Shown here in pieces: positions 1-10,173 of a stretch of DNA of 16,400 nucleotides. The number at the start of each line of letters is the position of its first letter. The stretch's first letter is position 1. The notes below the pieces were generated by a model. That model searched no databases. It saw only the letters and a program-made list of their open reading frames with translations, and was not told the origin of the DNA. This stretch comes from Bacilli bacterium (GTDB taxonomy: Bacteria; Bacillota_I; Bacilli_A; RFN20; CAG-826), in contig CAAFZT010000005.1 of NCBI GenBank assembly GCA_900767605.1, positions 1-16,400 on the forward strand. The letters run 5' to 3'. The translations under genes and the position numbers were made by a program.

Positions 1-262
1 CCCAGAAAGCCGGCCCCAGTTCGGACCGGAGGCTGCAATTCGCCTCCGCGAAGTCGGAATTACTAGTAATCGCGAATCAGCATGTCGCGGTGAATACGTT
101 CCCGGGGTTTGTACACACCGCCCGTCAAACCATGAGAGGTGGCAATGCTTGAAGCCGCCGTCCCAACCGCAAGGGGGGAGGCGTCTAGGGCAGGGCCGCT
201 GATTGGGGTTAAGTCGTAACAAGGTATCCCTACGGGAACGTGGGGATGGATCACCTCCTTTC
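1..262 (+). rRNA. rrs: 16S ribosomal RNA, 3' part
   Basis: This is the last ~260 bases of the small-subunit rRNA; the 5' part lies outside the window. It shows the universal decoding-region block GTACACACCGCCCGTC (111-126), the AAGTCGTAACAAGG block (211-224) and the anti-Shine-Dalgarno tail GGATCACCTCCTTTCT (247-262). The end at 262 is set by analogy with B. subtilis 16S. The base pair corresponding to E. coli 1409-1491 is A128-T210 rather than the common C-G, and the next pair is A129-T209. This fits the Mollicutes/Erysipelotrichia branch. The tail pairs with AGGAGG-type ribosome binding sites, as found before lemA and ftsY. Identity is certain; the exact 3' end is accurate to a few bases. 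Confidence 0.98.
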
Positions 263-540
263 TAAGGAGAAAGTTGCCCGACTCGATGAGCTCGGGCAGT
301 ACACAAGATAAAACCGGGCCCGCCTCGGAATTTCTGGAGTTCGCCTTTCTGTCTGGCTCTGAGAGATCAGACTCTCTCGACCCTCGTTCTTTGAAAACCG
401 GATATTGAATAACATGATCTTTCTGTTGTTGTTGCGAGTGCGGACGATTTCAAACCGATCCGACGAGCAAGGACAATTGATCTACATTGAATTTAGATCG
501 TAACGAGACACAATTACTTGATAAGCCTAATTAGCTTGCA
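263..540 (+). other. 16S-23S internal transcribed spacer without tRNA genes
   Basis: This 278-base spacer contains no tRNA-like cloverleaf. Visible structure includes a hairpin after 16S (275-281 TGCCCGA with 292-298 TCGGGCA), a hairpin at 361-378 (GAGAGA/TCTCTC) and a hairpin at 479-499 (GATCTA/TAGATC). It carries the Firmicutes spacer motif GTTCTTTGAAAACCGGATA (386-404), a boxA-like antitermination/processing element by family knowledge. Segments 381-410, 511-520 and 532-539 are complementary to the spacer downstream of 23S, so much of the region probably exists as one side of a processing stalk in the precursor. Confidence 0.9.
386..404 (+). promoter_or_regulatory. boxA-like spacer element / left arm of pre-23S stem
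   Basis: GTTCTTTGAAAACCGGATA matches the conserved spacer motif GTTCTTTGAAAACTGGATA common in Firmicutes rRNA operons. The stretch 386-410 pairs without interruption with 3513-3537 in the 23S-5S spacer. It is therefore likely both part of the antitermination signal and the left arm of the RNase III substrate around 23S. The pairing is directly visible; the antitermination role is inferred from the family. Confidence 0.75.
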
Positions 541-3435
<2,895 letters not shown>

Positions 3436-3438
3436 ACC

Positions 3439-3457
3439 AAGCGTTTTCAAAACGCTT
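3439..3457 (+). other. Hairpin immediately after 23S
   Basis: AAGCGTT and AACGCTT flank a five-base loop just beyond the mature 23S end. No T-run follows, so this is more likely a processing element within the precursor stalk than a terminator. Confidence 0.6.
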
Positions 3458-3512
3458 AAGCGAGCTATGAGTCAGGCGCAAGTAGTTGCAAGCAAGTTGC
3501 GGAAGGATTACG

Positions 3513-3542
3513 GTTCGGTATCCGGTTTTCAGGGAACCAGGG
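3513..3542 (+). other. Right arm of pre-23S processing stem
   Basis: Bases 3513-3537 pair with 386-410 as 25 consecutive pairs, including 5 G-U pairs. A C-C mismatch follows, then four more pairs to 381-384. Family knowledge makes this the expected double-stranded RNase III target that releases pre-23S rRNA. Shorter arms at 3460-3467 (with 532-539) and 3479-3488 (with 511-520) continue the same stalk towards the mature rRNA. Confidence 0.8.
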
Positions 3543-3557
3543 GCTCTCTGGGAAAAG

Positions 3558-3667
<110 letters not shown>

Positions 3668-3678
3668 TTTTTCTTTTC

Positions 3679-3701
3679 GGGGCCGTTTCGGCCCCTTTTT
3701 T
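3679..3701 (+). terminator. Intrinsic terminator of the rRNA operon
   Basis: GGGGCCG (3679-3685), loop TTT and CGGCCCC (3689-3695) form a perfect 7-bp G+C stem followed by six T. It closes the 16S-23S-5S transcript just after 5S. Confidence 0.95.
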
Positions 3702-3902
3702 GCTACTATTTTATCCTTACTTTTTTAGCGGTTTTTAAGCGAACCGTCAAATTTTTTTAAAAAGAGGCGACCCATGCTATCGTTTTCACCCCTTTAGGGG
3801 TGGGGCAAGAATGTTTCCTTTATTATTTTTTTCTCTCTACTATAATAGTATCGATGGGTATTATGCCCGCTTCTTTTGTACGCGATATACAGGAATAACA
3901 AG
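3702..3902 (+). promoter_or_regulatory. Intergenic region with promoter for yloU-yloV
   Basis: A perfect -10 box TATAAT lies at 3841-3846; 17 bases upstream the -35 position (3818-3823, CTTTAT) is weak. The predicted start is near 3853, giving a leader of about 50 bases. An A/T-rich stretch at 3750-3765 and a short inverted repeat CACCCC-TTTA-GGGGTG (3787-3802) lie upstream of the promoter. The repeat has no T-run, so it could be an operator but is unproven. A ribosome binding site AGGA (3891-3894) precedes the ATG at 3903. Confidence 0.7.
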
Positions 3903-4271
3903 ATGAACATTGGTAAGAAAACGCAGTACGGAGCCATCGACATCGGTTTGGATGCGATCGCTTCTGTCGCGGGTGCCGCCGCTTGCAGTTGCTATGGCGT
4001 TGCTGGCTTGGCCCCGAAGTCGAAAAGCCTCGTCGATAATGTTGCGACGCTTTTGAAAGAAGAAGAATGGTTCAAAGGCGTTGGCATCTGCAAGACCAAA
4101 AAAGGATACGAAATCAGCGTATATATCTTTGGCGTTTACGGGGTGAAACTCTCCGAAGTGCTTTCCGAAGTCCAAAAGCGAGTGAAATACGAGCTTCAAA
4201 AGACCTTTGGTATTCCTTTGGCTGCAGTTAATGTCTACGTTCAAGATGTGAAGGAGAACCCCGAAGAATGA
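3903..4271 (+). CDS. yloU: Asp23/Gls24 family envelope stress protein YloU
   Basis: The 122-aa protein is full length for the Asp23/Gls24 (DUF322) family: a start GAIDIGLDAIASVAGAAA, a central charged stretch and a C-terminal helix ending in VNVYVQDV. In other Firmicutes these small proteins associate with the membrane or envelope and respond to envelope or alkaline stress; the exact molecular role is unknown. The ATG at 3903 is preferred over an upstream in-frame TTG at 3876 because AGGA sits eight bases before it. The TGA stop overlaps the ATG of the next gene (ATGA), indicating translational coupling. The yloU-yloV pair is conserved across Firmicutes, supporting the assignment. No unusual residues seen. 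Confidence 0.93.
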   Translation: MNIGKKTQYGAIDIGLDAIASVAGAAACSCYGVAGLAPKSKSLVDNVATLLKEEEWFKGVGICKTKKGYEISVYIFGVYGVKLSEVLSEVQKRVKYELQKTFGIPLAAVNVYVQDVKENPEE

Positions 4272-5989
4272 AAACCATCAACGCGACGCTCTTAAAGCAA
4301 ATGTTTATTTCGAGCGCCAATAATCTTTATAACCACTACCCCGAAATTAACCAATTAAACGTTTTCCCGGTTCCAGACGGCGATACCGGCATGAATATGA
4401 ACCTCACCGTGACCAGCGGCATGAAGGAAATTCAAAATCGTCCCGATGACGACGATCTTTATACCTTAGGCAGCGGTTTCAGCCGTGGCTTGTTGATGGG
4501 GGCTCGCGGAAATAGCGGCGTCATCACCAGCCAAATTTTCAAAGGCTTCTCCGTGGCTTTAAAAGGACACGAAACCCTCAATGCGGTTCAACTATCCGAT
4601 TGCTTTGTTTCCGCGAAAGAAGTGGCTTACAAAGCGGTTATGAAGCCAGTAGAAGGCACCATTCTTACCGTTATTCGTGAAGCGAGTGCCGCTCTCCGCA
4701 GTTTCGTTTCTTCTTCGACTTCCATTGAAGATGCAATGAAATATCTCTTGGAACAAGCTCGTATTTCTCTGGATCACACCCCGGATTTGCTTCCTGTTCT
4801 TAAGGAAGTTGGCGTCGTCGATAGCGGCGGAGCCGGCTTGGTTCGCATTCTCGAAGGCATGGAATATGCGGCTTGCCATCGTGGCAAGGTCATCGAGCGC
4901 AACGAAGATGTCGGTGCCGTTCCAACGGAAGAACCGCTTTATGCAGGCGCCAAATTATCTGAAGACGAAGAAGGATATGGCTATTGCACCCAATTCATCC
5001 TTCGCTTAGGAAAACCGGGTGTTGATGGAAAGAAAGCCTTCTTGGAAAAGAATTTCAAAGGCTTCTTGGCCAAGCACGGCAAATCCCTCGTCACGGTTCG
5101 CGACGAAGATATCATCAAAGTTCACGTCCACACCTTGACCCCGGGCAACATGCTTAATTACGCGCAGCAATTCGGTGAATTTGTCTCGATTACCATTGAG
5201 AATATGTCGGAAGAGCATAACAACATCCAACACGGAGCGGAGGCCACCGATATGGCTGGCAACATTGCCCGTTCCCGCGAACAAAAGAAGGTGGAAGAAG
5301 AGGATGAAATCCGCGTGGATAAGGATTTAGGATTGATTTCCGTTTCTTCTGGAGAAGGGCTAGATGAAATCTTCCGCGAACTTGGCGTTGACGTTATCGT
5401 TAGCGGTGGACAAACGATGAACCCCTCCACGGAAGACTTCGTGAGGGCCATCAAGCAAACCCACGCTTCCAACGTCTTCATTCTTCCCAATAACTCCAAT
5501 ATTGTTCTAGCGGCCTCTCAGGCTTGCGAAATCATGCAAGGAAGCGGGATTAATGCGGTGGTCATCCCGTCCAAAACGATCCCTCAGGGCATCGTTTCGG
5601 CGATGAACTTCAACCCAGAAGGGGAAGCGCCGTCGATTCAAGAAGATATGAAAGGCGCCTTGAAAACCGTGAAGTCCGGATCGGTTACCTACGCCATCAA
5701 AGACACGGACATCGACGGCGTGCACATCACCAAAGACTATTACATGGCGATGCAAGACAAAAACATCGTCTCCTGCGTCAAAGACAAAATGACGGCTTTG
5801 ACGGATCTTGTGGATTCCTTGGTTGACGATGACGCCTCGATGGTGACGGTTATCGTTGGCAAAGACGTCACAAGCGAAGAAGAAAGCAAAGTAGCAGAGG
5901 TTCTCGGTGAAAAATACGGCGATGATTTAGAAATCGACGTGAAACGCGGAGATCAGCCGGTCTATTCCTTCTTGGTTGGAATCGAATAA
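4268..5989 (+). CDS. fakA: Fatty acid kinase subunit FakA (YloV, DAK2 domain)
   Basis: FakA is the ATP-binding subunit of fatty acid kinase. With the fatty-acid carrier FakB it phosphorylates exogenous fatty acids to acyl-phosphate in the cytosol, feeding PlsY and phospholipid synthesis. The 573-aa protein has an N-terminal DAK2 kinase domain (about 1-205) with the metal/ATP motif FPVPDGDTGMNMN (D37, D39) and GARGNSGV. The middle domain contains C240 (GYGYCTQF) and H286/H288 (IKVHVHT), the metal-binding positions known in S. aureus FakA. The C-terminal domain resembles the DegV/FakB fold. It is slightly longer than the usual ~550 aa, with an acidic linker around residues 335-350. The start overlaps the yloU stop; AAGGAG lies about eleven bases upstream. 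No fakB or plsX is in the window. Confidence 0.95.
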   Translation: MKTINATLLKQMFISSANNLYNHYPEINQLNVFPVPDGDTGMNMNLTVTSGMKEIQNRPDDDDLYTLGSGFSRGLLMGARGNSGVITSQIFKGFSVALKGHETLNAVQLSDCFVSAKEVAYKAVMKPVEGTILTVIREASAALRSFVSSSTSIEDAMKYLLEQARISLDHTPDLLPVLKEVGVVDSGGAGLVRILEGMEYAACHRGKVIERNEDVGAVPTEEPLYAGAKLSEDEEGYGYCTQFILRLGKPGVDGKKAFLEKNFKGFLAKHGKSLVTVRDEDIIKVHVHTLTPGNMLNYAQQFGEFVSITIENMSEEHNNIQHGAEATDMAGNIARSREQKKVEEEDEIRVDKDLGLISVSSGEGLDEIFRELGVDVIVSGGQTMNPSTEDFVRAIKQTHASNVFILPNNSNIVLAASQACEIMQGSGINAVVIPSKTIPQGIVSAMNFNPEGEAPSIQEDMKGALKTVKSGSVTYAIKDTDIDGVHITKDYYMAMQDKNIVSCVKDKMTALTDLVDSLVDDDASMVTVIVGKDVTSEEESKVAEVLGEKYGDDLEIDVKRGDQPVYSFLVGIE

Positions 5990-5993
5990 CTTC

Positions 5994-6019
5994 AAGCGGG
6001 CTTAGCCCGCTTTTCTTTT
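5994..6019 (+). terminator. Intrinsic terminator after fakA
   Basis: AAGCGGGC (5994-6001), loop TTA and GCCCGCTT (6005-6012) form a perfect 8-bp stem running into TTTTCTTTT. It separates the yloU-fakA transcript from the next gene, which therefore needs its own promoter or read-through. Confidence 0.93.
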
Positions 6020-6045
6020 ATAGGGTCCAAGCCTAAAATAAGAGG
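6019..6045 (+). promoter_or_regulatory. Possible promoter of the membrane-protein gene
   Basis: Two weak -10 candidates lie between the terminator and the start codon: TATAGG at 6019-6024 and TAAAAT at 6034-6039. The latter would place transcription start at or next to the ATG at 6046, giving a leaderless mRNA. Neither has a good -35. AGAGG (6041-6045) touches the ATG and is too close to act as a normal ribosome binding site for it. Confidence 0.4.
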
Positions 6046-8139
6046 ATGATTCAAGGAAAGAAGCGACTGAAATCTAAAGAAATGAAAGCCATTCTCAACG
6101 CCTTCTTTTCGTGTGTTTTTCCCTATTTATTACTGCTTTTCGCTAGTTTTATTCCTTTTGCCATTTATTTTCGTTCCGGGATGGATTTTCCTTCGGGGGA
6201 TGATTCCCTTTGGCATCGAATCTGGGCTTGGGATTTGGCCGAGGGGTGGAAAAACGGATTCTTTGGCGTCACCCCTTCCCATACCTTGATGGGAAATCTA
6301 GGACTTGGCACCTATTTGTTTTACGGGGGATTAAGTCATGAAATGGTGGCCCTCCTTCATGTGATTTTTCCTTTCATTTCCATTAATTGGAGCTGGAAAA
6401 TCCTAACCGTTGCCATGACCTACCTCATGGGGATATGGATGTATTGGCTGGGGAAGAAGCTCTGCAAGAACGATTTGTGCGCTCTAATGCTTGCCCTTTG
6501 CCTTATTTTTTCTCCTTATCGCATCAATTGTGTCTTGTATCGCGCGGCTTACCCTGAGGCTTTTGCTTTAAGCTTCGCTCCGCTACTTTTCTTGGGTGTT
6601 TATAACCTGGGGCACGGGGATTTCCGTCCCCAGTCTTTCTTATCCTGCATTTTTGGCGTTTCATGCATGGTTTTGTGCCACCCTTTCACGGCGATGAGTT
6701 TTATCATCGCGGCTTTGGTTTATTTGCTTTTGAACTACAAGGGGCTCCTCCCTTTATTTCATAATAAACAGGCGATTGTTTTATCCGTTTGTTCGGTGGC
6801 TTTGGTTTTCTGCCTGATTAGTTTCTATTTCTTCCCGATGATGCATTACAAGAATTCGGGACTTTATAACATCAGCGATAATCAACTCATGTGGATCAAT
6901 GCCGAGCATTTGGCGTGGTCGACGGGTTATAGTGACCAATTCAGTGGCTTTTTACGCCCCAATTGGATCGAACATCTAGTTCCCGAGCAATATCACTTCC
7001 CCAACATCAGCGGCGAATCTTGGCTTAGTTGGGTGTTGGATTACGTTAATTTTGGTTTCTTTGGAGCCTTGGGTGTTTTCCTGCTTTGTTTTTTAGGGAA
7101 AAAGAATCGCCCGTTTCTAGGGGCATATTTGTCCGCGGGCGTTTCATTGTTTTGCCTTTGCTTTACCAAAAGGGCGGAGATGTTTTTGATTGCTCCCATT
7201 TTTTCCATCGCCTTATTTTTAATTGGCACCTCGAAAGAAGAAAAATGGGATCGAGAGATGGCAAGACGAGAAATCGAGGAAGAGACCAAAGATCCTTCTT
7301 TCTATTGGCTCTTGGTCCTCTTCGTGGCTTGCTTTATCTTGATGTTTGTCGGGGATGTTTGGTATTCCATGCCATCCCTATTCTATACCGCCCAATTCGC
7401 GTGGCGGTTCTGGGGCCTGACTTTGTTTCTTGCCGTGATGATCGTGGGCTTAGCTACTCGCCCCTTTGCCCAAAAGAAGTACGTCCAAGGGGGCTTAGCC
7501 ATGTTATTTGCTTTAAGCTTCCTTTCCTGCATGGGTCCCATTGATAAGCGTTTTGTTTCTTATTCGGGGCAAAACGGGGGGCCGGAACCGAGCTTATCCT
7601 TGGTGCAATCCACCAAAAAACAAGGCTCCCAAAACGAATATGTCCCGATGGTTTTCCGTCAAAGCGACTATCGTAGCGAATATTCCACCTCCCTTTATCC
7701 CACGATTCGAAAGCAAATTTACGGGAATAGCCCTTATCGGTGGGGAATGGAAAATTACATTGCTCCGGCGTTTTTAGAAGGAACGGGATCTTTGACTATT
7801 ACTTCCCTTCATAGCCCGGAAGCCACTTTCGATGTGGTCATCTCTTCGGATACCGCTTTGGTTCAATTGCCCCAATTCTATTACGAAGGCTATGAAATGG
7901 CGTTAAGCGGAGACTCTTCTTATCAAGTGAAAGGCATCTATGTGGATGGCCTTGTGAGTTTTAACCTCAAAAAAGGGACGTATCAGGCCTCTTTGAAATG
8001 GGTGGGCCTAACTTCTTATCGCGTTGGCGTTCCTTTATTCTTTGTCGGTTTAGCGGGGTGCGTCGCCCTATATGTGGTTCCGACTGTTTGGAACTACCGG
8101 CACAAAAAAGAAGAGAAGGAAGGGGAAAAGGCGGCATGA
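6046..8139 (+). CDS. Large polytopic membrane protein, PF10131/YfhO-like (GT-C type fold suspected)
   Basis: The 697-aa product has about a dozen hydrophobic segments spread over residues 15-530, then a soluble C-terminal part (about 535-655) and a final membrane helix (about 660-682) with a charged KKEEKEGEK tail. The first outer loop has GDDSLWHRIWAWDLAEGW (D52, D53, H57) followed by a fixed-length glycine/tyrosine region. This resembles membrane proteins annotated as 6-pyruvoyl-tetrahydropterin-synthase-related (PF10131) or YfhO, thought to be GT-C-like glycosyltransferases using lipid-linked sugars; the similarity is from memory and the function is inferred. The C-terminal beta-rich segment (SLTITSLHSPEATFDVVIS) resembles YfhO-type extracellular domains. 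The start could instead be ATG 6082 (residue 13), since 6046 lacks a spaced binding site. The TGA stop overlaps the recG start. In B. subtilis sdaAB/sdaAA occupy this place. Confidence 0.7.
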   Translation: MIQGKKRLKSKEMKAILNAFFSCVFPYLLLLFASFIPFAIYFRSGMDFPSGDDSLWHRIWAWDLAEGWKNGFFGVTPSHTLMGNLGLGTYLFYGGLSHEMVALLHVIFPFISINWSWKILTVAMTYLMGIWMYWLGKKLCKNDLCALMLALCLIFSPYRINCVLYRAAYPEAFALSFAPLLFLGVYNLGHGDFRPQSFLSCIFGVSCMVLCHPFTAMSFIIAALVYLLLNYKGLLPLFHNKQAIVLSVCSVALVFCLISFYFFPMMHYKNSGLYNISDNQLMWINAEHLAWSTGYSDQFSGFLRPNWIEHLVPEQYHFPNISGESWLSWVLDYVNFGFFGALGVFLLCFLGKKNRPFLGAYLSAGVSLFCLCFTKRAEMFLIAPIFSIALFLIGTSKEEKWDREMARREIEEETKDPSFYWLLVLFVACFILMFVGDVWYSMPSLFYTAQFAWRFWGLTLFLAVMIVGLATRPFAQKKYVQGGLAMLFALSFLSCMGPIDKRFVSYSGQNGGPEPSLSLVQSTKKQGSQNEYVPMVFRQSDYRSEYSTSLYPTIRKQIYGNSPYRWGMENYIAPAFLEGTGSLTITSLHSPEATFDVVISSDTALVQLPQFYYEGYEMALSGDSSYQVKGIYVDGLVSFNLKKGTYQASLKWVGLTSYRVGVPLFFVGLAGCVALYVVPTVWNYRHKKEEKEGEKAA

Positions 8140-10139
8140 AACTAACGACTTCTCCTCGATTAGAAGAAATGCTGCAGGACATGGGCATCCATTCTTATTT
8201 GGATGTTTTGGGCCATCTTCCTCGCCGTTACGATAACTTCACCTATACGGATTCAAAATGCCTCTCTTTTCTAGAAGACAAACAAAAGGTCGTTCTCCTT
8301 GGCCGAATTCTGACCAAGCCGCGCGTGCAGAAATTTCAGCGAGCCTCCGTGGCCAAGTTTTATTTTCGCGAAGAAAAAACACATCGGGATTTCGCCATTG
8401 AAGCCTGGAACCGTCCCTATTTAGCGGGCAATATTGAACTAGACAGCCTTTATTCCTTGCAAGGAAGCTATGATCGAAACGGCCATTGCTTGAATTTGAT
8501 TTTGCTTCGAAAAGGCATCATCAAACCGGAAGATTCCATTGTCCCCATTTATAGTTTGCCCAAAGATTACCCGGAGCATTCTTGGCGTCAGCTTGTGAAG
8601 AAGGCGCTAGAAGCAGAGAAGGAGTCTCTTCCTGATTTTTTGCCCTCTTATCTCCGCCAAAAATACCGGTTGGTCTCTCGCCAAGAAGCTTATGCCCTCT
8701 GCCATTTCCCCTCGTCGATGGAAGACGTGCGGCAAGGGACGCGCCTTCTCAAATACGAAGAAGCCCTGCTTTTCAGTTTGAAGAACCAATGGATTCGCTC
8801 CCAAAACAAAGCTTTAGTCCGTCAAAGCAGAAAAACCATCGATTTTAAAAAAGTAGGGGATTTGATTCGTTCTTTGCCTTTCTCGCTTACCGATGACCAA
8901 AAAAAGGCGTTAAGAGACGGACTGGAGGATATGAATTCCAACCGGTTGATGTATCGCCTTCTCCAAGGAGACGTCGGTACCGGAAAAACGTTGGTGGCCG
9001 CTTTGATGCTATACGGGAATTATCTTCGCGGAGAACAAGGGACGTTGCTGGCTCCTACGGATTCTTTAGCAAGGCAGCATTACGAAACTTTGCAGTCCCT
9101 TTTTCAAAAAGAAGGGATACGGGTAGGCTTGCTGGTTGGTGGGCTTTCAGCAAAAGAACACCGCGAGATGCTAGAAAAATGCCAAAAAGGAGAAGTGGAC
9201 ATCGTTGTGGGGACCCACGCGTTATTCGCCGAAAAAGTCCGTTATGCCAATTTGGGGTTTGTGGTGATGGATGAGCAGCATAAATTCGGCGTGAACCAAC
9301 GGGCTGCTTTGGCGGATAAAGGGGAGCACGCGGATGTTTTATTGATGTCGGCTACTCCGATCCCCCGTACCTTGTCGTTAACGTTATATGGAGACTTGGA
9401 CGTTTCCATTTTGTCTTCTTTCCCAGCAAGGAAAAGAGAGGTAACGACCAAAATCGTTAAGCCGGATTCCATGGAGATGAAAAAACGGATTGCCACCTCC
9501 CTTACCAGTGGGCACCGCGTTTATGTCGTGGCCCCACAAATCGAAGGGGGTGAAGAGGAGGATTCCTCGGTTTTATCCGTTTACCACCGTTACGAATCCG
9601 CCTACCCTGGTTTAGTGGGTTTGCTGCATGGCCAAATGAATTCGGAAGAAAAAGCAAAAGCCATCGAAGATTTTAAAAATGGGGAAACCCCCATCCTGAT
9701 ATCCACGTCGGTTATCGAAGTGGGAATCGACGTGAAAGCGGCCGATCTCATGATTATCTATGAGCCGACCCATTTTGCTTTGTCCAGCTTGCATCAGCTT
9801 CGTGGTCGCATCGGGCGAGACGGCAGCCCTTCCGTTTGCTACTTGGTTTACGGCCATTCTATCCAGGAGGATTTGGATAAATTGAAGGTGCTGGTGGATA
9901 CGGAAGACGGATTTAAAATCGCCGAAGAAGATTTGAAGCGTCGTGGGCCGGGGGAATTAGCGGGAGTCAAGCAATCGGGATTGCCAGATTTCCATTTTGC
10001 CAACATCGTCACGGACTTCAAAATGTTTGAATGCGCTCAAGACGATGCGGTAGAAATCTTTGCCCGCCGCGACGAGAAAGAACTCCGTCCGCTATTAGAA
10101 CGGGCCTATAAAATGAGCCAAGGCATTTCTCTAGCCTAA
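8136..10139 (+). CDS. recG: ATP-dependent DNA helicase RecG
   Basis: RecG remodels stalled replication forks and branch-migrates Holliday junctions. The 667-aa protein matches the usual 670-690. The N-terminal wedge/OB region (1-250) contains LGHLPRRYDNFT. Helicase motifs follow in order: Walker A GDVGTGKT (about 277-284), DEQHKFGV with the RecG-type DEQH box (379-386), SATPIPRT, then LHGQMNSEEK, STSVIEVGIDV and HQLRGRIGRDG. The C-terminal RRGPGELAGVKQSGLPDF segment is a RecG hallmark. The start ATG 8136 overlaps the upstream TGA (ATGA); a longer frame extends upstream inside the membrane gene but adds non-family sequence, so this start is preferred. A purine-rich GGAAGGGG stretch lies upstream. 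Gene appears intact. Confidence 0.96.
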   Translation: MKLTTSPRLEEMLQDMGIHSYLDVLGHLPRRYDNFTYTDSKCLSFLEDKQKVVLLGRILTKPRVQKFQRASVAKFYFREEKTHRDFAIEAWNRPYLAGNIELDSLYSLQGSYDRNGHCLNLILLRKGIIKPEDSIVPIYSLPKDYPEHSWRQLVKKALEAEKESLPDFLPSYLRQKYRLVSRQEAYALCHFPSSMEDVRQGTRLLKYEEALLFSLKNQWIRSQNKALVRQSRKTIDFKKVGDLIRSLPFSLTDDQKKALRDGLEDMNSNRLMYRLLQGDVGTGKTLVAALMLYGNYLRGEQGTLLAPTDSLARQHYETLQSLFQKEGIRVGLLVGGLSAKEHREMLEKCQKGEVDIVVGTHALFAEKVRYANLGFVVMDEQHKFGVNQRAALADKGEHADVLLMSATPIPRTLSLTLYGDLDVSILSSFPARKREVTTKIVKPDSMEMKKRIATSLTSGHRVYVVAPQIEGGEEEDSSVLSVYHRYESAYPGLVGLLHGQMNSEEKAKAIEDFKNGETPILISTSVIEVGIDVKAADLMIIYEPTHFALSSLHQLRGRIGRDGSPSVCYLVYGHSIQEDLDKLKVLVDTEDGFKIAEEDLKRRGPGELAGVKQSGLPDFHFANIVTDFKMFECAQDDAVEIFARRDEKELRPLLERAYKMSQGISLA

Positions 10140-10158
10140 CCAAACGCCATCTTTCTTG

Positions 10159-10173
10159 TATAATGACAGCGTT
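10159..10173 (+). promoter_or_regulatory. Perfect -10 box just upstream of rnc
   Basis: TATAAT (10159-10164) is followed ten bases later by the rnc ATG (10174). Expected transcription start is near 10171, leaving a leader of only about three bases and no Shine-Dalgarno sequence. The -35 region (10136-10141, CTAACC) is poor. This suggests a leaderless or near-leaderless transcript, unless rnc is only read through from recG. Confidence 0.55.

Noticed and set aside
263..540. tRNA-Ile or tRNA-Ala in the 16S-23S spacer
   Set aside because: No cloverleaf, no GGTTCGAAT-like arm and no CCA-type end are present.
3787..3802. CACCCC/GGGGTG inverted repeat as a terminator
   Set aside because: The stem is short and is followed by GGGCAAGAATG with no T-run; kept only as a possible operator.
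3876..3902. Upstream TTG start for yloU adding nine residues
   Set aside because: The ATG at 3903 has a well-spaced AGGA and gives the usual Asp23-family N-terminus.
7041..7289. Minus-strand and alternate-frame open frames inside the membrane-protein gene and other genes
   Set aside because: They are shadows of strongly coding frames with family matches or clear membrane-protein patterns.
7998..8135. N-terminal extension of recG by 46 codons
   Set aside because: The extra part overlaps the membrane-protein gene in another frame and does not look like RecG; ATG 8136 overlaps the upstream stop as in coupled genes.
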